Positions 58,220 to 64,000 of a DNA stretch of 64,000 nucleotides are shown here, in pieces. The stretch covers positions 52,899,762 to 52,963,761 of the forward strand of contig CP136061.1 of the NCBI GenBank assembly GCA_032622095.1, given 5' to 3'. Both the position numbers and the translations under genes were made by a program. The stretch is from Siphonodentalium dalli (Eukaryota > Mollusca > Scaphopoda > Gadilida > Siphonodentaliidae). Within the stretch, counting starts at the first letter, position 1, and each line of letters opens with the position of its first letter. The notes under the pieces are model-generated. The model was not told the origin of the DNA. It saw nothing but the letters and a program-made list of their open reading frames with translations, and ran no database searches.

Positions 58220-59500
58220 TAATAAATTTTGATGCTAATGGGCCAGAGTAGCCACATAATATGATCCCACTCAGTTCTGTTTCAACGTTCTGCCAATTTC
58301 CGTTCAAAGACAGACAGAATCCCAAAAGAAGTTTTCGGCAAAAATTCATACTGCATCCCTTAAACTGATTTGTCATTCCTCATAATGTACTGCGACAACC
58401 AGAATATAACATTTAGTTATTAGTTGATTAAGTAGCATGTTTAATAACCAAGTGAGTCACAATTTGCAACCTTTTTGGAACAGCTTGTAATAATGTTCGG
58501 AATAAATATGACAAATAAACCTTTTACCATATTTGGTTGCCATTTTGTAAGCCATCTTGATTCTTGAGTAATTTTTTCTAAAACATCTCAGTGTCAATCA
58601 TTTAAGATAGATCAAAAATAAAAATCACATTTGATACCAAAGATAGTTCCATTTTACTTTAAAAAATGGTGCAAACCTGAAATGTTATTTTTTTCCCGAT
58701 TTTGATGCCAAGTTTGTGTAAAAAATCCCATAATTCTGGTAATTTCAGTGGTTAAAATAGTAAAAGTTAATCAATGTGCATCATAAATGTTAGTATTCAA
58801 TGTATATAAGACAGGAATAGTCAATTTTATTCATCAACCACAACTTATAAGCGGTTGCACGACACCCTGGTGCAATATTTACCATTTTTCATATTTTGGC
58901 CGCCATTTTGGCAGCTATTGTAAGCCAAAGTGACAATTTTGATACCATTGAGTCGAAATATTCATAAGAAATAGAATGCATCACTTCCATTACACAGTCC
59001 TGCCAATTTTTGATGAAATATGACTAGAATCCCAAATTGTGATTTTTTTTGTGAAATGTTATACCACGTTCTGTAAACTCAATTTTTTGAATGATCGGAA
59101 GGGCTGGGGATCTCACTTATGGCATATTTTATTTCCCCGATGGTCTGTTAACATGCTAAATACAAAATAAAGTCACAATTCTCAACTAGTTCCAAACAGC
59201 AGAAACTTATCTTAAAGATATCAGTAAAAAACGTAACATTATCCACTTCCGGTCGCCATTTTGACTGCCATCTTGGGCGGTGTGTTCCAATTTTGGCATC
59301 AAAATGTGGTGTTATGTCTTATATGACACGATATTATGACTATAATTGCATCAAATTGCAACAAACTGACTTAACAGAAAACGCCATCTTGAATTACAAA
59401 AAATGCTCAAAGAGGATTTTAGCGGATTTTGGATATGTTATAGAGGAGATAAACCAATCTAGTCCGAATTTATTCTAGGTTGACCCTAAAATTTTAGTTT
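58220..59500. other. Intron with low-order repeats
   Basis: Several weakly similar segments containing GCCATTTTG and TCCCAAAT-type text; no gene. Confidence 0.45.
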
Positions 59501-59511
59501 ATCGACCAGAC

Positions 59512-59638
59512 TAACAGTGAAGTGATCTCGAAAGTCTCCACATCATGTCTCATCGAGAAGATGAGATCCCAGATCAGATCCGGGATCTGACCTTCTCAAT
59601 TCGGCATGATATGGAGACTCAGATCACTTCACTGCAGT
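59512..59638. repeat. ~125-bp palindrome
   Basis: CAGTGAAGTGATCTCGAAAG and its complement, centred near CAGATCCGGGATCTG, 60 bp from the donor of m2. Foldback MITE or structured remnant. Confidence 0.85.
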
Positions 59639-59696
59639 GATAATCTCTATTTATCGCGCTATAAAATAAAAAAACATAGGGGTTAGATATACTTAC

Positions 59697-59948
59697 TCTG
59701 GACACAATTGGCTGTGTTCCAATACGTATCAGTATTGGTACAAACACAATACCCGCTAAAGCACTGTAGATCACTCACACATGGGTCATACCATTCTGGG
59801 GAAATGGATGGTAATCCCAGTGTTGGTGGTATCATCGGTAGTATGATCGGCTCTTCTTCCATTTGCACAGCACGTTTAACAACCTGAATCACATCAACCG
59901 GAATCCCTTCTGAAGTCCGCACAAGACAAGGATCTGTGTAATTCCTCT
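59697..59948 (-). CDS. Module exon m2, with an inserted proline/acidic loop
   Basis: The longest module exon: 252 nt, 84 codons, phase 1-1, acceptor TTTACAG/AG, donor CCAGA/GTAAGT. The module has 48 residues between Cys1 and Cys2 instead of about 7. The extra loop starts basic/hydrophobic, passes through an acidic MEEEP stretch and becomes Pro-rich (PMIPPTLGLP). It then rejoins the standard core: YDPC, SDLQC, GYCVC, TYWN, C, at spacing 5-4-1-11. The exon stays open through the loop and both splice sites are good, so it looks functional. The loop could be an exposed linker or cleavage site; that is a guess. Confidence 0.85.
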
Positions 59949-60029
59949 CTGTAAATGAAGTATTAAGATGGTAATGATACGACATATGAACAATCCAGCC
60001 AAAGAGGTGACAACAGCATGTGCACGAAA

Positions 60030-60770
60030 TATTTTAACCTCTAAGGGAGTTTGGATTTGCCACCCCCTACCATTTTGCACAAACTTGTTAACACCCTCTA
60101 AGGGAGTTTAGGTGTGCCAAACCACCCCACCAATTTGCACAAAGTTTTTTAACACCCTCTAAGGGAGTACGTCTGTGCCACCCCAACTGCACAAAGTTTT
60201 TAACACTCTCTATGGGAGTACTTGTGTGCCACCCCACCCTTTGCACAATGTTTTTAACACCCTCTGAGTGAGTTTGGCTTTGCCACCCGACCCTGATTTT
60301 GCACAAAGTTCTTAACACCCTCTAAGCTAGGGAGCTTGGGTTTGCCACCCCCTCCATTTTGCACAAAGTATTTACAACCCTCTAAGTGAGTTTGAGTTTG
60401 CACCCCCCTATTTTGTGCAAAGATTTTAACACCCTATAGGTGAGTTTGGTTTTGCCAAGGCCCCCCCCCCAACCTCATTTTGCACAAAGTATTTAACACC
60501 CTCTAATGGAGTTAAGGTGTGCCACACCCCTGTACCCCTTGAACAAAGTTTTTACAACCATATATAGAGGGAGTTTGTGTGTACCATCCCCCTATTTTGC
60601 ACAAAGTTTTTATCACCCTGTAATGGAGTTTGAGTTTGCACCCCCCCCCCCCAGTCTGCACAAAGTTTTAAAGTTTTTAACACCTTCTAAAGAAGGGTGT
60701 GTTTAGTACCCCCCACCTCCCCCATTTTGCACAAAGTTTTTAACACCCACTAACTTTTGATCAGGTCAAT
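60030..60770. repeat. ~60-bp minisatellite, about 12 copies
   Basis: Unit contains TTTTGCACAAAGTTTTTAAC, ACCCTCTAAGGGAGTTT and a C-run (CCACCCCC). Length varies between copies. Confidence 0.92.
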
Positions 60771-61220
60771 GATTGTAGCTATGTGTGTCTGTTATATAAT
60801 GTAACAACAAAACCAGACATTGTATGTCAACTATATAGAATTTATTCAAATCAACTTTAAGCAAAGGTCAAAATTCACATTTCTCAGGCCCATGTGCATG
60901 CAACTTTTTTTATATGCTTTGTAAAACTTTGGACAAATTTGTAATCATTACAAAATAATTGTGGTATGTTTTTTAAATAAAGTGTGATAGAAGGGATCCG
61001 TTTCAAATTTCATATTCATTGCTGTAATTGGTAACTATGTTCAAACATGTGTTAAACAAGTGATGTATTGCATCTATAAACTCAGTAAAACATGTGTCAA
61101 TGATATAGTATTAGGTAATTTTTTACAAAATAAATCACACGAAATCTATTAACTAATGTTTATGAACATCTGTTCTGGTAATAATGGCCACAGGCAACAA
61201 TTAATTTTATTATGAAGCAC
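60771..61220. other. Intron without recognised feature
   Basis: Nothing supported. Confidence 0.5.
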
Positions 61221-61221
61221 A

Positions 61222-61440
61222 ACCCTAAATAATCGACTCCTTAACCACAGCGAAATCATGGGTAATTTTTCATGATTTAGTCGGAATTATGGCTTGTTGC
61301 CATTCATCGGAAGGCTCTCACTGAGAGCTCTCAGTGAGAGCCTTCCGATGAATGGCAACAAGCCATATTTCCGACTAAATCATGAAAAATTACCCATGAT
61401 TCTGCTGTGGTTAAGGAGTCGATTATTTATAGCATTACTG
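61222..61440. mobile_element. CAGTAATGCCC palindrome, copy 8 (left tip lost)
   Basis: Hinge region has a second small inverted duplication (CTCTCACTGAGAGCTCTCAG). Confidence 0.87.
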
Positions 61441-61673
61441 TATAAACTATCGCCAGTAGAACATGGTGTGTGGGGTTCTTTGTTTATTACACGATAGACC
61501 GACATCTCCTAACTGACCTTTTCCAGTGTTTTTCTAATAATTAGTCTGTGGTATATTCCCTGTTCATGTGTTATGTTTTATTTTAGAGTTCTGGATTCAT
61601 TGACGAAGTCAACACCTTTGGGATTGTGTGACATTTATGTCGTTTCATTTCACATGTGTGTGAAACAGCTTGA

Positions 61674-62696
61674 ATAAAAGGCCGTCCGGCCACAGTGTCC
61701 CCCGAAAAAGTGGCTTCATTGGGGGCATCAGCTTTTCTGAAAAAAATAACAAGGACACTAAATCCGATACTAAATTTCAGAACAAAATGGGTGGATTGTA
61801 CCCATATTCGAACTTGATCTGTATTTCGAGCTGATAAACTGATATACCAAATTTGATTCAGATATGATCACACAAACTAAAGTTATATCATCCGGAAACC
61901 AGAAATTGACATGATTCTAAGTCGTAAAAGGGCCATAACTCTCACAAAAATAGGCAGAGCAAACCCATATTTGAACCTGACCTGTATTTTGGGCTGATAT
62001 ACTATCATACTAAATTTGATTCAGATTTGATCACACAAACTAAATTTATCATCCGGAAACCAGAAATTGACAGGATTCTAAGTCAAAAAAGGGCCATAAC
62101 TCTAGCAAAAATGGGCGGATTGTACCCATATTCGAACTTGAACTGTATTTCGAGCTGATATACTATCATTATTATAACTCTCACAAAAATAGGCAGAGCA
62201 AACCCATATTTGAACCTGACCTGTATTTTGGGCTGACATACTATCATACTAAATTTGGTTCAGATATGATCACACAAACTGAAGTTATCATCCGAAAACC
62301 AGAAATTGACAGGATTCCAAGTCGAAAAAGGGCCACAACTCTCGCAAAAATGGGCGGAGCAAACACATATTCGAACTTGACCTGTATATAGGGCTGCTAA
62401 ACTCACATACCAAATTTGGTTCAGATATGATCACACAAACTGAAGTTATCATCTGGAAACCAGAAAATTACAAGATTCAAAGTAAAAAAAGGGCCATAAC
62501 TCTCGCAAAAATGGGCGGAGCAAACCAATATTCGAACTTGACCTGTATTTTGTGTCTGATAACCTCACCTATGAAATTTGCTTTTGATCTAATAACCGAA
62601 ACTAAAGTTATCATCCGGAAACCATTTCCGGACGCACACACGCACGGACACTGGCTATTTTAATAGTCCCCCGAAAAGAAAGTTTCGGGGGACAAA
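61674..62696. mobile_element. Helitron/HINE-like minisatellite element, copy 2
   Basis: Start AAAAGGCCGTCCGGCCACAG-TGTCCCCCG, five to six ~160-bp cores with GGGCCATAACTC and TTATCATCCGGAAACCAG, end hairpin CCCCCGAAAAG/CTTTCGGGGG. Same termini as 9288-9978 but a different core repeat. Confidence 0.78.
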
Positions 62697-62959
62697 AATA
62701 TGACACATGCTGAGGCAGAGTAAATGTCAGGTTGTTCAGTATTACAGACGTGTAATTAGATAGATAAAATGACATAAGTGTGCGAACCTTCTTACAAAAC
62801 CAATAGGTGTATAATAAAGCAAGGTCAATGCCATTTACGTCATGTGACATCGATGTCGTTCCATCCCACACATGCTTGAAAAATATGACACGGGCTGAGT
62901 CAGAGTGAATGACATGTCTTTTAGTATTACAGGCATTTAATAAAGCCATTTTCTGCCTA

Positions 62960-63225
62960 CATCGCGGGAGCACATTAAGAGCTACCTGAAATTTTGTGAA
63001 AACCCTGTGCCAGCAGCATTCTCTCATATATGGGAGTATCCCATAGGGAGCCTCGCATATATAAGAGAATACATTGGCCTAACAATATTTACCTTGACCT
63101 TGTAAGCCAGTGAATTCTCATATATATGCGAGACTCCCTATGGGAGACTCACATACATAAGAGTGTGCATTGGCACAGGATCTTTAATGATGCACCAGCG
63201 CAGCTTCCGTCATGAATGGTTTAAA
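62960..63225. mobile_element. TTAA-type element, degenerate
   Basis: AAAACCCTGTGCCAG at left; CAGGATCTTTAATGATGCAC at right; TATATGCGAGACTCCCTATG palindromes inside. Ends close to the donor of m1. Confidence 0.75.
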
Positions 63226-63277
63226 GCAGGAGCAATGTATTGCCCCCTATTTATGACAGGCCTGGGTAGAAACTCAC

Positions 63278-63406
63278 TTGGTACACATTTGAGTCCATTA
63301 AAATAAGTCTCAGGATCTGGACAACTGCAAATTCCAGCCATGCATATCAGGTCACTATAGCATGGATCCTGCTGCAATATTTGACAAGATTCTCCAGGCC
63401 GACGGA
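63278..63406 (-). CDS. Module exon m1 (six-Cys EB/EGF-like module)
   Basis: First module exon of the minus-strand gene in this window; earlier exons must lie to the right. The acceptor is TTCCAG/TC and the donor CCAA/GTGAGT. The exon is 129 nt, phase 1 at both ends, open throughout. Cysteine spacing is 7-5-4-1-11, with QQDPC at Cys2, SDLIC at Cys3, GICSC at Cys4-5 and TYFNG before Cys6. This spacing is the commonest among the diverged modules. The fold is assigned by Cys pattern only (EB or truncated EGF-like), so an extracellular location is inferred. Function unknown. Confidence 0.85.
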
Positions 63407-63605
63407 CTGGAACGAAATAGTATCACATACAATAATTTTATGAGCTTACCCTGCATATGGTGATGTTGAAATCTAGTTCTTCAGTATCAAGATGGTAGAC
63501 TTACTTGAAAAATGGAGTATTCAAATATGCTTGCCGAAAACTACATCTATATTCATTGTGCAATTTCAGAAAACATGACACATGAAATTCATTAAAATAT
63601 AGATA

Positions 63606-63862
63606 CAGTAATGCCCTAAATAATCAACTCCTTAACCACAGCAGAATTGTGGGTAACTTTTCAGAATTTAGTCAGAAATATGGCTTGTTGCCATTTATTG
63701 GAAAGCGCTCACTGTGGTTAAGGAGTTGATTATTTAGGGCATTACTGTACTCTCAGTGAGAGCTTTCCGATGAATGGCAACAAGCCATATTTCCGACTAA
63801 ATCCTGAAAAATAACCCATAATTCAGCTGTGGTTAAGGAGTCGATTATTTAGGGCATTACTG
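63606..63862. mobile_element. CAGTAATGCCC palindrome, rearranged copy 9
   Basis: A short complete element (63606-63748, ends CAGTAATG / CATTACTG) is followed directly by the remaining right arm of a full one, ending CATTACTG-TA. Confidence 0.82.
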
Positions 63863-64000
63863 TATATATGACATCATTCTGACCGAAATCAATGCTGACA
63901 AACCCAATTGTATGAATCAATCAACAAAGCCTGGTAGGATAGGTATATTCTCTATATGAGAGCAGCATTGTATGTTATAAAATGGTCTGAAAATAACTGC

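Noticed and set aside
1-64000. Search for reverse transcriptase, integrase, transposase or LTR pairs
   Set aside because: No frame with recognisable catalytic motifs; all mobile elements seen are non-autonomous.

Overview
This is eukaryotic DNA, and most likely from a marine bivalve mollusc. That placement is an inference from repeat style: many palindromic non-autonomous elements, and hairpin-ended elements with ~170-bp core repeats and 'cccccgaaaa' ends, as I know them from bivalve genomes. The window is AT-rich. No prokaryote-style genes, rRNA, convincing tRNA or intact transposase/reverse transcriptase were found. Real coding sequence occurs as short exons on the minus strand.

The backbone is one very large minus-strand gene, or a tight cluster, made of repeated cysteine-rich module exons. 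I count 25 intact module exons plus one broken one, numbered m1-m26 in transcription order from the right edge. Each has an AG acceptor and GT donor and is phase 1 at both ends. Nearly all are 126-171 nt (one is 252 nt). Each encodes one six-cysteine module: C-x(5-16)-C-x(5-7)-C-x(4-5)-C-x-C-x(10-11)-C, usually with a Y-W-(N/G/D)-G-x-x before the last Cys. A few have longer loops. The pattern resembles EB/EGF-like modules of secreted or cell-surface proteins. Automated pipelines often label bivalve homologues 'prion-like-(Q/N-rich) domain-bearing protein'. The first and last exons, signal peptide and any membrane anchor lie outside the window.

Layout from right to left, following transcription. 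63.4-32.0 kb: nine diverged, widely spaced modules (m1-m9) in introns full of mobile elements. 27.0-24.2 kb: one 2.87-kb Thr-rich, mucin-like exon, also phase 1-1 if its donor is used. 21.1-14.2 kb: m10-m15, mixing diverged modules with two copies of the young type. 12.6-1.3 kb: the young array m16-m26, nearly identical exons whose introns are also duplicated (a 307-bp unit repeated in tandem at 10.0-10.8 kb, and larger two-exon alpha/beta blocks). Scars of deleted exons remain. Module m16 is split by a ~1-kb foldback element.

The introns hold a rich set of non-autonomous elements: a perfect-palindrome family with TA target duplications, a TTAA-flanked piggyBac-like family, an 8-bp-TSD family, a hAT-like element, a CAGTAAAACC pogo/Tigger-like element, Helitron/HINE-like minisatellite elements, and a ~4.5-kb inverted-repeat island with unusual GC-rich content (45.7-50.2 kb). 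Because the introns of the young array are duplicates of one another, several insertions can be compared with an empty paralogous site inside this same window.

The working model is a secreted or surface protein with a long string of small disulfide modules and a glycosylated Thr-rich segment. Its exons can be skipped, duplicated or lost without changing reading frame. Its function is not known from this sequence.
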